A stretch of 64,000 nucleotides of DNA from Theocolax elegans (Eukaryota; Arthropoda; Insecta; Hymenoptera; Cerocephalidae): positions 61,672,958-61,736,957 of the forward strand of contig CM047426.1 in assembly GCA_026168455.1 (NCBI GenBank), given 5' to 3'. Below, piece after piece: positions 9,860-22,325 of this stretch; the stretch's first letter is position 1; each line of letters starts with the position of its first letter. Both the position numbers and the translations under genes were made by a program. The notes under the pieces were generated by a model, which saw only the letters and a program-made list of their open reading frames with translations, searched no databases and was not told the DNA's origin.

Positions 9860-11029
9860 TATAAGCGGAGCAAAGAAGCAAATTATCCACTTTGACGGAA
9901 CGAGTCAAGGAGATGGAAGTGCAAATGCACACCGTGAATGACAAGTTAAGTCTACCAAACGGTGCACAAACTTCCATAAAACGTCCATATACTTTCATAG
10001 CACTCGGGTGGCAATCCAACATGTCCAGTTCCAGGACCCATATACAGTCTGGACGAGGCGGGCATCAGACCACAGCGAGTGCAGGTAGAGCCTGAGGGGT
10101 CTCAAGTACCACATGCAGATGCTAAAGGAGCTAGGGGGAGGGATGACACACGGAGATAAATCTAAAGGACTTTTACGAGTCCGGTCAATCAATAAAAAAA
10201 ATCGATCGGGACGCCGCGCGATGTTGGCGCGGGAATTCGTAAGTAGAGAGCCCGATTCTCTGGTGCTAAAAGCCACAGTATCTATACCTTCCTTGCGAGA
10301 GTCAAGGATTGTAGAATTCTCTCCAACATCAGCAAGGGCGAGGTGCTGCCGTCCTTGTCCAAACTTCTCAATAAAATCGCAGCTACATAGTACCGGAACA
10401 AGAAGTACAAATGGCACTCCTAGCAGGATTTTGTGAAATGTGCCAATAAATAGAATGGTATAAGCCAGAGCTTTCAGCAAAGGCTTATCGAAGAGTCCAA
10501 TGCTTGGACACAGGGTGAGGATATGCCGGTGAGAGATTACATCACCTGTTCAATCTCAATCATGCGAAGACTCAACCCGATCCCGAGCGAACGTAGGTAA
10601 TTGGACCACCTCTACAGTAACATGCTACCTCAGCTTCAGCGGTTGTTCAAAAGAGCTGTAGCCAAAGCTATTTAAGATTTATTAGAAGTGGCGATGGACG
10701 CCGAGCAAACGGTCGAACGTGAAAAGTTGTATCGGCCGCCTCCAGCAGAAGAAAGTTTAATGCTGCCGAAACTTGTTTGCAAGGCAAAGTCCAAGAAGCG
10801 ACCGAACGCCAAGCCCAAGGTAGCAAGCATGGCTAAGGAGGTGAGTGTGCCGAGTCGGGAAGCTTTGATTGAACGGCTCACAAGAGTCTTATATAAAACC
10901 CTTAGGTCAATGCGAACGAGTAGCCAGACAGCTAGTTCTAAGGTGGATAATAATACGCCACCTAGGAAGAAAACCAACGCACAGTGGGCCAAAAAAGAAA
11001 TCGTGTTTCAAAAATACCGATGCCACTGA
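9860..11029 (+). pseudogene. LTR-retrotransposon gag remnant
   Basis: Scattered over three frames are a coiled-coil start (TERVKEMEVQMHTVNDKL), a capsid-like region around 10440-10680 (WYKARAFSKGLSKSP, MRRLNPIPSERR, LDHLYSNMLPQLQRLFKRA) and an AEQTVEREKLYRPPP block typical of gypsy-type Gag C-termini, then a lysine-rich tail ending near 11029. Frame changes and stops occur between the blocks, so it is not functional. The end of the sequence forms the outer part of the palindrome whose other arm lies near 23945. Confidence 0.55.
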
Positions 11030-11402
11030 GTTTTCATCGTATATACACCAAATTTTAACTATAGGTAGCTTTTGATATAGGGAATAGGTATCCGCGTCCC
11101 TAAAACCGATATCAGATGATGTAATCGATATAAAAAATGATATATGCGCGATATATCGCAATATACGCTGTAATAGGATTAATTAATGAAGTAAACGAGC
11201 AGTTAATACTATCTTTTCATAAATTTAGTAGAAGTAAATGTATACATATGTGCGTATATTATATATATATGTATATATATATATATTATATAGTAGGTAT
11301 TATATATATATATATTATATAGTATGTATTATATATTCACATACACCACTTATAATTTATATGTATATACATATGTACATGGATGTACATATATGTGTAT
11401 AT

Positions 11403-11684
11403 ATATGTATACACACACACGCACATATATATATGGGAGTTTACGCGTCAAGAATGCAAAAGATTTCTATTATTTCGAACAAAGGGAGTTTTCGAAATTA
11501 ACTAAGAAAACCCGAAATTGGCTGATAAGTAAAAAATGGATCTTTTTAAAAACAAAGATTTTTAAGCCAATATAATTTGAAATTGATGCATGTTAATGAA
11601 AAAAATTGATAAAGACATAAAAAGTTGGAAATGTTATGAATAATATCAAACAAATGATCTGGGTATCATATATCAATTGTAAGA
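11403..11684 (+). repeat. Left terminal inverted repeat of the 11.2-kb transposon
   Basis: Matches the reverse complement of 22326-22606 with a few substitutions. The outermost part is (AT)/(CA)-rich; the conserved inner start is GGGAGTTTACGCGTCAAGAA. Confidence 0.85.
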
Positions 11685-12119
11685 GCTAAAATGTTGAAAA
11701 TATTGCGAAAAACCTGTAAAAAAATCGGGTATTTTATCTCACTTCTGGAAAGTGCTACAACAATAACACTGTTTGTGTATGTGTCTGTATGGATGTGTGT
11801 GTGTGTATAATAATACTTTGAATCATTTTATTTCTTTGATACTTAAAGTCATAAGAAAACTCCATAAAAGAGTCATTTAATGTGTTTATTGTAAAAAAAT
11901 GTTAATAACCAAAATTAATTTAGTAATCAACCCTCTATATAGTTTTACATAATTTTATATAACCATGATATCAGTATGCAGTATATTGCATGAATATCTA
12001 CAAAAATTTTATCTAAAAATATAAAAAGCTTGTAAATCATATAACAATACCAACAATTGTAATCTTTATAAATAATCCTCTATAAGAATAACTTAAAAAC
12101 TTAAATAAAAAATCCCTTT

Positions 12120-12800
12120 ACCTTACATTAAGGTACACTTAAAATTAGTAAAATGAATTTTGTCTTAAAAAATTATTATAAATAAATATTTTTTTTGTTA
12201 TTGAAATTGTATTTACATACAAATATAAAAATTAAAAGATTTTGACCTAAATTTTAATTAAATAAATCCAAATTTCATACTACCATTCTCCGTCTACTGG
12301 AAAAATGCATTTTGAGCTTTGCCGTAAGTTACACTTTTGAAAGATCAACGAATTTTAATCTAATCACTCTCTTTTTGTAGCTGAACATGTCATTTCGACC
12401 GTACGCTATTTAGATTCTGATACTTCTAAATTTTAAAATGTTTAAGAAAATGTCAAAAATTTCCTAAATTTTTAAATAATTCGATTTTTTTTAATTGACA
12501 ATTTAATTTAGGATTTAGAAATATCACAATCTAAATAGCTTTAGTCGTAAATGGCATATTTTAGCTACAAAAAGAGCGAGGGATTAAATCAAAATTGGTT
12601 GATCAGTCAAAAGTGCACCTTACAACAAAGTTCAAAATGCATTTTTCCAGTATACGGAGGATGGTAGTATGAAATTTGGATTTATTTCGGTCAAAATCTT
12701 TTAATTTTTATACTTGTATGTAAATATGACTTCAATAACAAAAAAATATTTATTTATAATAATTTTTGAAAACAACATTCATTTTACCAATTTTAAGTGT
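12120..12800. mobile_element. Palindromic MITE in the 5' region of the transposon
   Basis: Inverted arms meet near 12460. The outer ends carry TTTTAAGTGTA-like sequence with AAAATGAATTTTGTC-type sequence inside. The central part contains TTTTTGTAGCTGAACATG and its mirror. A related copy lies at 18900-19490 in intron 4, so this is a repeated non-autonomous family. Confidence 0.7.
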
Positions 12801-13389
12801 ATGTATTTTTCTCAATATCCTTATCTTGTCAGCTCTTAACTATGTATATTATTACTTTCAAATGAGTCCAAACAGACTTGTTTGGATACATTTATTTGAC
12901 ACATCAAGTGAAAACTACCGAAATTTAGATTTAAGAAAGTTTCGAATAACTAGAGTAAATACTAATAATACTTTAAAGCCTATAATCAGGTTTGAATTGT
13001 TGATTTGTGTGTATGCTTTGGTAATACAAATTACTGTGTGTGGACCACTTTACATGGAGTACGGATTCTCCGTTTAAGTTAATCTATGGTAAACTTGAAA
13101 TAAATTCCGTGATTTGAGTAACTTTTTTTAGATTTGTCGTAGTCGATTCAAAATATCTTTTCATTTAAAAAACTGGTAGTTTCGAATTGAAAATTATGTA
13201 GTTGATTTGATTTTATCACTCGGTGATTTTTTCAATATTAAGTGGTTGAAAATTTGTCGATCTTTCTGAGTCAAAGGTGAAACGTAAGGAAAAGTAAAAA
13301 AACTTCACATTCTTTCCTTTTATAACGTTTCTTTTTAATTGAAAATTACTATAAATCTTAATTTTTATGTTGCAAATAAACGTAAGTTT

Positions 13390-13660
13390 TTTTATTTTGC
13401 TTCCTCGTAGAGGAAGCCATTGTTATCGTGAAAAAAAATTTTTTTTTTAATCATCATTTATCGATGTTTTGACACTCTGGGACTCGAAATATGTAATTTT
13501 TGAAAAATGTCTGTATGGATGCGTGTGTGTGTGTGTGACCCTGATTGAGCTCAATCGACGCGTTTTCAAAGCTGTCTCAAGATGCACATATGTAAATTTA
13601 AGTCATATTAAATGACTTAAAGTTAGAGCCAAATTAAAATTTTTTAAAATCGGTTTTTTG
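13390..13660. repeat. Repeat fragment with hairpin and (GT)n
   Basis: Contains the short hairpin CTTCCTCGTAGAGGAAG, a (GT)n run near 13522-13538 and GACCCTGATTGAGCTCAATC with an internal palindrome. It has the look of a MITE fragment; its boundaries are not defined. Confidence 0.35.
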
Positions 13661-13878
13661 CATTAAACATCGACTCGAAACTCAGTACATAAACAAATGT
13701 TAATGGTTTTGACTTATATTGTTGTGTCGAGAAAATGCTAAGGTGATTCTTTCTATGCATCGTGAACTAATGGTAAACAAACTTTCAATAGATGTATATT
13801 TTTAAGTTTTTTCTTTTAGTCTCTCGAGTAAACTCGTGCAAGCTTGATCTTTTAAAGAATTTTTCTTTATACATAAAA

Positions 13879-16800
13879 ATGAGTTTAATTATTAAGCGAA
13901 AACATATTTACGATATTTACAAAATAAGCAATATTAAAGTGGAAAGTGAGAAAAGAAACGCAGTGGTTGATCAACTTATGGAAATGCATAATTTGCAGGG
14001 TGATCGCGTAAAATCCATTATTACCTACAAGTTGAGGACATCTTTTTATCCACAATTAAAAAAATATTTCGATAGACTGCCCCGAAATAATAAGCATTCA
14101 GTGTTTGAAAATAAATATAAAGATTGGTTAGATGTTGAAATTGAAATTCCTTTTGATTTGGATGAAGCTCCTGAATATATTGAACCAGGTAAGTAGTATG
14201 TGACGAGATGCGCGGTAAAACGGTCTAAGTCGATTTAAATCGTTTATAACTTTATCACATAAAATGAATCTGCTAAGAATGCTCTATAATGTGACATTAA
14301 CGTTGTATAAAAAATGCGACTTTAACACATTTAAATTAGAATAATTTTTATGAAAACTGTATAAGTTGATTTAAAAAATGTATTGCTTTATCGGCGTTCG
14401 ATTCTAGAATGCCATTTATATACATATATATACATGTACAGTGAAAGGTTCTCTTCATTTATTGTTCTGCTAACAGAATAAAATAGTCACAGGATAATTG
14501 CAATCATCTTTAGGATGCATTTTTAATTTTAGTACAACAAATTTTGCTAAATTTTAATGTCACATTTAATTGATCGGAACTTTGTGAATTTGTTGCCAAT
14601 AGATCATAAATTTGCAAATTTATTGTTTTTTTAGAATCCACACGGTATTTTTCAATCTTTCTAAGAGCTTTTATTCACTCTCAAATACGATTGAATCGAT
14701 TAATTGAAACTAAAGTTATCGGCATCTAAAACTTGCTTATTTTGGATAAGTAGAGATATAAGCAAAATATAAAACATTTGAACAACTTTTTGTCGAATTC
14801 GACTAAAATAATTTACACGCACACACACACACACACACGCGCGCACGCACGCACGCACACAAACACACACAAACACGCACCATAGAAAAACAACCTTACA
14901 AACGTTCAAAATCTTTCGAAACAATTTTTCGGACACACCTTCCGGGCCCGATTTTTCTTGTTATGTACAACATATATTAGAAAAAACCGATTAAGTACAA
15001 ACTGTAAGTCTATGCAAACTGTTTTTTCGACACTGAAGCTTCCCACACGTCGTATCAAAAAATACCATACGATATTGCTATTGCTTTTCACACTAAATCG
15101 GATTTTTTGGCGTTTTTGCATCGCTTTTATGGTAACCTTTGTCCTATATGATTAAAACATATTTAAGCATCTCGGTTAGGAAATAGTCTTGTTTAGTTTT
15201 TTTTTATATTTTCACAGTGTGTGCATAATATTTATTTATTAATAAATACAAAACGTTGCCAAACCCGTTAAATCGAATATAACGAAAAATCGTGAATACT
15301 AAAGGGGATAAGTCTGTGAAAAATCATAACATCTTTAACAAGCTCTTAAAAATTTTCTTATACTTAGAGTTGAGCACATAAAAAAAATTCTACCATAAAG
15401 TACTTACTTAGAGATTCGATTTGAGGGGGTTCTAAATCTTCGTACATTCATTCCAGGCTCCAAAAAATGCCTTTAATTGACTCCTTATATTTTTGCACAG
15501 AATTTTGCGCGTTACGAGATTACTCAAGCTTTGTTAAACAAATCGAATGTAATCACTCACGTCTTTTTTTTGTTTTTATAAATACAATAATTGAAGTGGA
15601 ATACTTTTTTTAAAAAAGGCCTTTTTGTTTATTTTGTTTAGACCAAAATACCTCACGTTTTATAAAAATTAATAAAAAACTAAAAAAAAAACTGTATTTC
15701 AATGCTTAGGACGAAAAGAAAGGCCTTTTTAAAAAAGTGTTCGCACGAGTCAGTAACAAGCACGATATTTTTTTATACGGTAAGCAGAAATGCGATTTTT
15801 TAAAACCGAGCAGTGTAAAATATCGCACATTCCACGTACTGTATCAAAAAGTCAAAAGCCATTTAAAAAAAAATGATTTTACTCTTGTAAGAATATACTA
15901 AAATTTTACTAAAAAATGAATAAACTTATATGTACTATAATTTTAAATATTGTAAACAATAAATTGGTTTGATAAAACTCTTAAAGTGTAAAAAAGGGCC
16001 AATAATTTTCAAAACGGTATAAGTCTAAAATTATTTTTATAAATATTTTAAATATCTTTGAATATTTATTAATTTTGCTTCATTATAATCATTTATTATT
16101 GAATCCCAGCTAATTATGTCAAATATTGTGAAGATTCATAGTTTCTAACTACATTTGGCAAGTTTTTTCGCTTTTCCTCGAAATGACAATTGTCGACTTT
16201 TACCGTTTTATTGCGCATCCCCACATATATGGGTATGTCTATCTACTGATCGAGGTAACCTTCGAAACAGTGAATGTAATTTCTAAAACTAATAAATTTG
16301 TTTTTTTACAACTGTTGTCAGAACGTAAACGAGGAAGACCTAGTGCAAATTATGAACTAGCTTCTCGATTCACTCAATGGCGAATAAACTCCTCTTTTAG
16401 TGATTTATTGACAACCGAAGAATGCTTGAACATCACGAAATTGAATTTAAGGAGAGATCAAAATTATGCCGGCGTTAAATTGCTAAGCAAAATTTCAGAC
16501 AATGATAGTTGCCGTTCTACATTGAACAGCTTAAACAATACAAAAGGCGTTCAAATGTCAACGACAGAAGCTATGGTATTACTTCTGGATGCTAAGTTGT
16601 CTAAGGCGGCTTACAAATGCATACGCGCTCAAGCTAAAAAAGATAATCTTAACTACTATCCATCGTATAGAAAGGTAATTTTAATGATTTATACTAGACT
16701 GTATTCATCAGATAATTTAAGAAGTAAAGAGCTACGACCTTTAAGCATATATTATTAATTTTTTCCAAATTTTTCTAATTTTTAAAACATAAAGATTTAA

Positions 16801-19800
16801 TTTTGAAACAAACAAAAATTGTGATAATAGCATCTTTAGTTCAATAATATTATTTTTCACCCTAACCATCTGAAAAGTCCACTTTATTGACCTCTACGGA
16901 GGGAGTAAAATTGCATTTTATTCCCTTGATTACTTTATTCCCCGTAGAGTCACTTTATTCCCCGTAGACTTACTTTATTCCCCGTAGAGTTACTTTTTTG
17001 TCTTTTAACACTTGTTTTAGTGTTTTCCTACAAATACTAAATTAAATTAATTTTGTTCAATTAAATATAGCAAAAAATTTTACAATATTGAAAAAGTTTA
17101 GAAAGTTTTAAAGAAATTGTTGTCGAATAAAGTGGATTTCCAAATGATTAGGGTGAAATATGTTATATGCACTTGGGGAGTAAAAGGCGATTATTCCCTT
17201 GGATGAATTACTTGTAAAACCTCGGTAAAGCTCGGGCAGTAACTGTCATCCCGGGAATAAACGCCTACTTTACTCCTGAGGTGCATAAATAACTATTACT
17301 GTTACATACGAACAATATATGTTATTTAAAAAAAAAAATTGATTAATGTAAGAAAGAAATTTTGGTAAATCGATTTATCGAATCCCAATTTGTATCTATA
17401 AATTATTACTTGTAGCTATAACTTTTTATTAATAAATTTAAAGTTTCGATTTGTTTACACAAATTGATTTATATTTGTTGGAAGTTAAATCATTATTAAA
17501 AAAGATTTTGTTTAAACAAAATTTAATCTTCTTTTGAGAAAGAGCTAAAAGCATTCAGTTATAATTTGTCAATTGGAACTAAACTTATGTAGGTTTCTGA
17601 AGCAAAAAAAGAAGCTTATCCTGCAGGTTTGATCGTAACGGAAGTAAGGTGCGAAGTTCCATTGCAAAGTTTATTAAATCATACGGTAACACGAATTTGT
17701 AAACTTTTGACATTGAATTTTGAAGAAAATAAGAAACTTTTCCTTATTGTAAAATATGGGTTTGATGGTACCAATATAAACGTGTATAAACAAATAGCAG
17801 CTGATACACAAGCTTTTAGTAGCAGCTTATTTTGCTCCTCTCTTGTCCCGCTACAATTAATAGACAAGGACAAAAATGTTTATTGGAAAAATCCTCGTCC
17901 ATCATCAACTTGGTTTTGTCGACCAATTAAAATTATTTACGAAAAGGAAACATCAGCATTATGCAAAGACGAGGAAGAGTATTTAAAGAAGCAAATAGAA
18001 GAGCTGGAGGATATTCAAATGGATACCTTTACAGTCAGTTTTCAGTTGTTATTGACCATGATTGATGGGAAGGTAAATGATTAATTTACAAATAATAATC
18101 TTTTACAAACATGTGTAATATTTTAGTGATCACTTTTCTTTTCGTTAAGTAAAATTTTTTGTAAAAACGCTTTACATTGATGCTTTAACAAAGAAGGACT
18201 CAAATATGCATGTGTTTTCAATCTTTTATTTTAATCTGATTTTATATTATAATAGAAGTGGTATACATATTTGTCTCCGTGAATTAAAGTATCATATTTA
18301 CATAAAATTGAGTAATTTTACGAAATAAAACAATATTGCAATCTTGCCATGAAATTGCAACCTAAGCGATATAAAAGCTAACGTTCCGACTGTAAAATAA
18401 TTTCTACTGTACTTTAAATAATCAAAATTTTAACACTTAAATTTTAATAATCAAAAATTAATGAGTATTCTTAATGTAAGCAAAGAAATAATTGTAAATA
18501 TATCATTTGGTAGACTTCGACTACTACTATTTAATACCATATTTTATTTAATCTAAAACTAAAATGTCAATGTACTTTTATTCAGCCAACTTAATATTAC
18601 AGGTTTGCAATGCTTTAAATGATTCTTCAAGCCAAAGATGTTTCCTGTGTCAAGCATTAATTTCTCAATTAAACAATATCGAAGACATGATAACTCGTAC
18701 TGTTACGCAAGAAGCTTTAAAATATGGATTTTCCGTATTACATGCGTACATAAGATTTATGGAATTAGTTCTTCATATTTCGTATCGTTTAAATTTCAAA
18801 CAGTGGAGAGTAAGTTTAATGTATTTTGATATATTCAAGTTTAAAAAACTTTATTTTTTCTTAATCTAAATTAAATTTATTTTATAACTTAAAATAAAGT
18901 TATTTTAAGTTTAAATGTATTTACATACAACTATAAAAATTGAAAGATTTTTGCAGTGAGTTTTGCAGATCAAATACATTCTTAACTTCGTAAGGTACAT
19001 TTTGACCGATGTACCAATTTTGATCCAATCACTCCGTTTTTGTAGCTGAAATATGTCATTTCAGACTGAAGCTATTTAGATCGTGATATTTCTAAATCCT
19101 AAATTATTGGGTTAACAAAATGTGAATATTTTGCCAAAATTTTTGAAGAATTGTAATTTATTTTAATTTTTGACATTTTTTTAACTTAACAATTAAAGAT
19201 TTAGAAATATCACAATCTAAATAGCTTCAGGTCGAAACGATACGTTTCAGCTACAAAAAGAGAGTGATTAGATCAAGATTGGTTAATCAGTGAAAAGTGT
19301 ATGTCAAAGCTCAAAATGCATTTTTCCAGTATTTGGAGGATGGTAGCATAAAATTTGGATTGATTTAGGACAAAATCTTTGAGTTTTTATTATATATATA
19401 TATACTTTGTTAAAAATAATATATTTTTTTATAACAATTTTTGAAGTCAAAATGCATTTTAACAGTTTTAAGAGTATTTTCCCCTTAATTACAAGTGGAA
19501 TAACAATATTTACAACTTTCGCCTTAAAATAAAATGATTATTTCAACATTTTTTAATATTTGTTTTATTTTCTTTCCTCCAAACTGACTCCAAGCTGACT
19601 TGTATGCATAATATAAAAAATAAAAGAAAATAGTTATTCGTGCACCAAGGGCAAAAATAGGCGTTTATTCTCGCGATGAAAGTTACTGACCGAGTTTTAG
19701 CGACGGCAATAATTCATCCAAGGAATAATTGCCTTTTACTCCCGAAGAGTATAGACAATTTTTCACCCTTATCATTTAAAAGACCACTTTATTCGACATC

Positions 19801-22217
19801 AATTTAGTTAAAAATTTTTTAATTTTTTCAAATGTCTAAATTTTTTCAAATTTCTAAATTTGTTCATGATATGTTGGTTTTATTTTATTTAATGAAATAA
19901 ATTTAATGTTGAATTTGGAGGAATAGGCTAAAATAAGTATTTAAAGAAAAAAAGTAAGTCTACAGTAGATAAAGTGGGTCCACGATGAATAAAGTCGGTC
20001 TACGGGGATTAAAATGGGTTAACGGTGAATAAAGTAATAAAGGAAAAATATTCCATTTTAGTCCCTTCACAAAGGTCAATAAAGTGGACTTTATAGATGA
20101 TTAGGGGAAGAAAGTATATCAGCACATAAAATTTAAATCTAAATACAAATTTTAAAGAGTATCTCTATCTACCCTGGTAAAAAATTAAGCATACTTCTAA
20201 CCAGAATTTCTGATCAAATTTTTTTTCAAAATAAGATATTGTTAGAAATCTATTTGAGAAAATTTCATGAATTTCTAGGTATACGCCAATTCAACATGTG
20301 TTGACCAGAAATTTCTGCCCATAATCTGGTTATTTTTTTACCAGGGTAAATGCAATTTTTTAAATATCACTTTTAATTATATTTTAAAATAAATCGATGT
20401 TTATGGTGTTAAATAGATTCATAAAATACCAATCATACTTAATCTAAATGAATTTACAAAATTTACTTGTGTCGTTGAGATTTAGTAAAGAATATTATGA
20501 TTTAATTTTTTTAGTATTAATTCTTAATTTGAAAAAATGAAACCAGCTCTTCTATTTAGTATAATATTTATTTAATTTAAAATATGAATATTTATTTAGG
20601 TTTCTGAAGCTACAAAAAATATAGTTAAAGAACGCAAGCTTTGCATTCAAAATCAGCTTCGACAGGAACTAGGCATACTAGTAGATGCCCCGACACAAGG
20701 TTCCGGCAATACAAACGATGGAAATACCGCAAGGACTTTTTTTAATAATATTGAAACTGTTTCTAGAGTAACGGGTAATATATTTTAAATGTATAGTTTT
20801 AGAATTATAATTTAATACTTAGTAAATTACTTTTGATTGTCACTTAAATTCACTTATAGTAAACGAAAAATAAGTAACTTGAGATTAAGAATCTTTGAAA
20901 ATTAAATATTTCATCTAATTTCATTTATTATACATTATTTAATAATTGTTTTTTTTTAATAATATTGATTATCAGGATTTTTAGATATTAAGATAAAATA
21001 ATTAAAACATAGTAAAAAGTGTTTGTAATTTTTAAATAGAAAAACTACTATACAAAACTTTAAACTACAGCACACTGTAATTCATTCCGCGAAAATACTA
21101 TCTTTTCTTTGTATAATTTTAATAATAAATAATTTTTTAATTTGTCAAGAAAAATATACAATATCCTATATTATTAAATATAAATGAGTCATAATGGTAT
21201 GAATATGATGAATTTACAAAACACTCCGTATTTTTTAGGTTTTGACGCAGAACTGCTGAAAATGTTCAGAACAATTCTAGCTGTCATTGCCTCAGGACGT
21301 GCAAGCGACAAAGACAAATTCAAAGTATTTGCTTACAAAACTGCAGAAAGATATGTAGAGTTATACTCCTGGTACCACATGCCACCTTCCATGCATGTAA
21401 TTTTAATTCACGGTCACCAAATTATGGAGGAGTTAATTTTACCGATAGGCATGCTTTCTGAAGAAGCTCAGGAAAGCAATCACAAAAATATTAAAGCATA
21501 CAGAGAAAAATTTTCAAGGAAGTCTTCACGGTAATGTATTTTATTAGCACGTGTGTAAAATTACGGTAGCGTTAATATTTGATATGCCTGGTTCTTGTCA
21601 ATTTGTAAGAAAGTAGTTTGATTCCATGACAAAACTGAGTATTAACTTTATCTTACATAGTGCAAGTGACAGTCATTAATTTTAATTCAGACCTAATTTA
21701 GCTAAGTTTAGTTGTCACTCATAATAATTGAATAGTTATTTCTTCAAATACTAAATTGTTATTAACAAATTTAATTAGCAAAACTACTGATTTATTAGTT
21801 CATTTTGTCAGAGAAACAGAAATGTTCACTATTGTTATCAGTGGATTTAAGAGTTTAACAGGTTAAGAGTAATTTTTACTGTTTTCGTCGATCAAAATTG
21901 GAAAAATTAATTTGTTTAACTACCTAAACGATGCAGTTATGTATTACAAATTTTAAAATATTAATCGATTCATAAATGTTCCTTTATTTGATTTCAGTAT
22001 CTTAACAAACTCGGATACTTTCAAAAGACTGCTTCTAAATTCCGACCCATTTATTTCAACGTTAAGAAATATTTCTGCAAAAAAGGAAATTGATTTAGAT
22101 TATTCAATGAAACAATTACTTTTAGAATGTGCACAGGTTGATGCAGAACCAGAATGCAGTTACAATTCAGATAGTACCGATAGCGATACTAGTAGCTATG
22201 ACAGCAGTCATTTATAA
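13879..22217 (+). CDS. RAG1/Transib-like transposase, seven exons, 678 aa, apparently intact
   Basis: Exons 13879-14188, 16322-16674, 17593-18072, 18603-18809, 20600-20774, 21239-21530 and 21998-22217 all have AG/GT junctions. Their phases match and give 678 codons without a stop; AATAAA signals follow near 22254. Motifs in order: a basic GRP tail-like stretch (~108-111); YPSYRK (~216); LQSLLNHT (~245); KYGFDGT with a candidate catalytic Asp (~279); PRPSSTWFCRP (~310); CFLC zinc-type pair (394/397); LHAYIRFME (~427); NDGNTAR (~489-495); SEEAQESNHK with a candidate catalytic Glu (~582-591); and an acidic Ser/Asp tail. I match these by memory to RAG1-core blocks (CCKPL, CTLC, ALHCD, NGNFAR, SEGNESGNK). 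At the second catalytic Asp the protein has LHAY, so that residue is unclear. It would cut at the TIRs of its element. The upstream ATG at 13792 is in frame but less likely. Confidence 0.7.
14816..14880. repeat. (CA)n/(GC) microsatellite in intron 1
   Basis: About 65 bp of CA repeats interrupted by GCGCGCACGCACGCAC. Intron 1 is otherwise A/T-rich and featureless apart from a small inverted repeat at 15603-15745. Confidence 0.85.
15603..15745. repeat. Small inverted repeat in intron 1
   Basis: Ends CTTTTTTTAAAAAAGGCC and its mirror (GGCCTTTTTAAAAAAGTG) enclose about 100 bp. It is MITE-sized; no target duplication is identified. Confidence 0.45.
16857..17297. mobile_element. Composite MITE pair in intron 2 (forward copy)
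   Basis: Two adjacent units. Unit A (16857-17156) has inverted ends CACCCTAATCATTTGGAAAT-like and internal repeats of TTTATTCCCCGTAGAGT (three times near 16935-17000). Unit B (17163-17297) has ends TATGCACTTGGGGAGTAAA and its mirror. The same pair occurs in inverted order at 19638-20113 in intron 4. Confidence 0.65.
18900..19490. mobile_element. Palindromic MITE, second copy, in intron 4
   Basis: Related to 12120-12800, with the same central TTTTTGTAGCTGAAATATG block and mirror-image arms. The arms have diverged further than in the first copy. Confidence 0.65.
19638..20113. mobile_element. Composite MITE pair in intron 4 (inverted copy)
   Basis: Unit B at about 19638-19752 followed by unit A at about 19765-20113, the reverse of the order at 16857-17297. 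Repeated GAATAAAGTGGGTC-like blocks correspond to the CCCCGTAGAG repeats of the forward copy. Confidence 0.6.
20172..20346. mobile_element. 175-bp MITE with TA duplication (Tc1/mariner-like)
   Basis: Ends CCCTGGTAAAAAA and TTTTTTTACCAGGG are inverted repeats flanked by TA on both sides. The terminal pattern resembles that of the MITE at 57414-58106 (CCCGCGTAAAAAAA). It sits in intron 4 of the RAG1-like gene. Confidence 0.75.
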
Positions 22218-22253
22218 AATGAAAACTATATAGATTGTGCATTTTTTTCAATG

Positions 22254-22272
22254 CAATAAAATATTAAATAAA
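22254..22272 (+). promoter_or_regulatory. Polyadenylation signals of the RAG1-like gene
   Basis: Two AATAAA hexamers occur 37-55 bp after the stop codon and before the right TIR, the position expected for the 3' end of the transposase transcript. Confidence 0.6.
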
Positions 22273-22325
22273 GTGTACAAATCGCACATCACCTTTTTTC
22301 ATTAAAGATTTATTTTGGCTGTAAC

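Noticed and set aside
11238..11575. Tyr/Ile-rich small frames across (TA)n
   Set aside because: Translation of (TA)n and (CA)n microsatellites.
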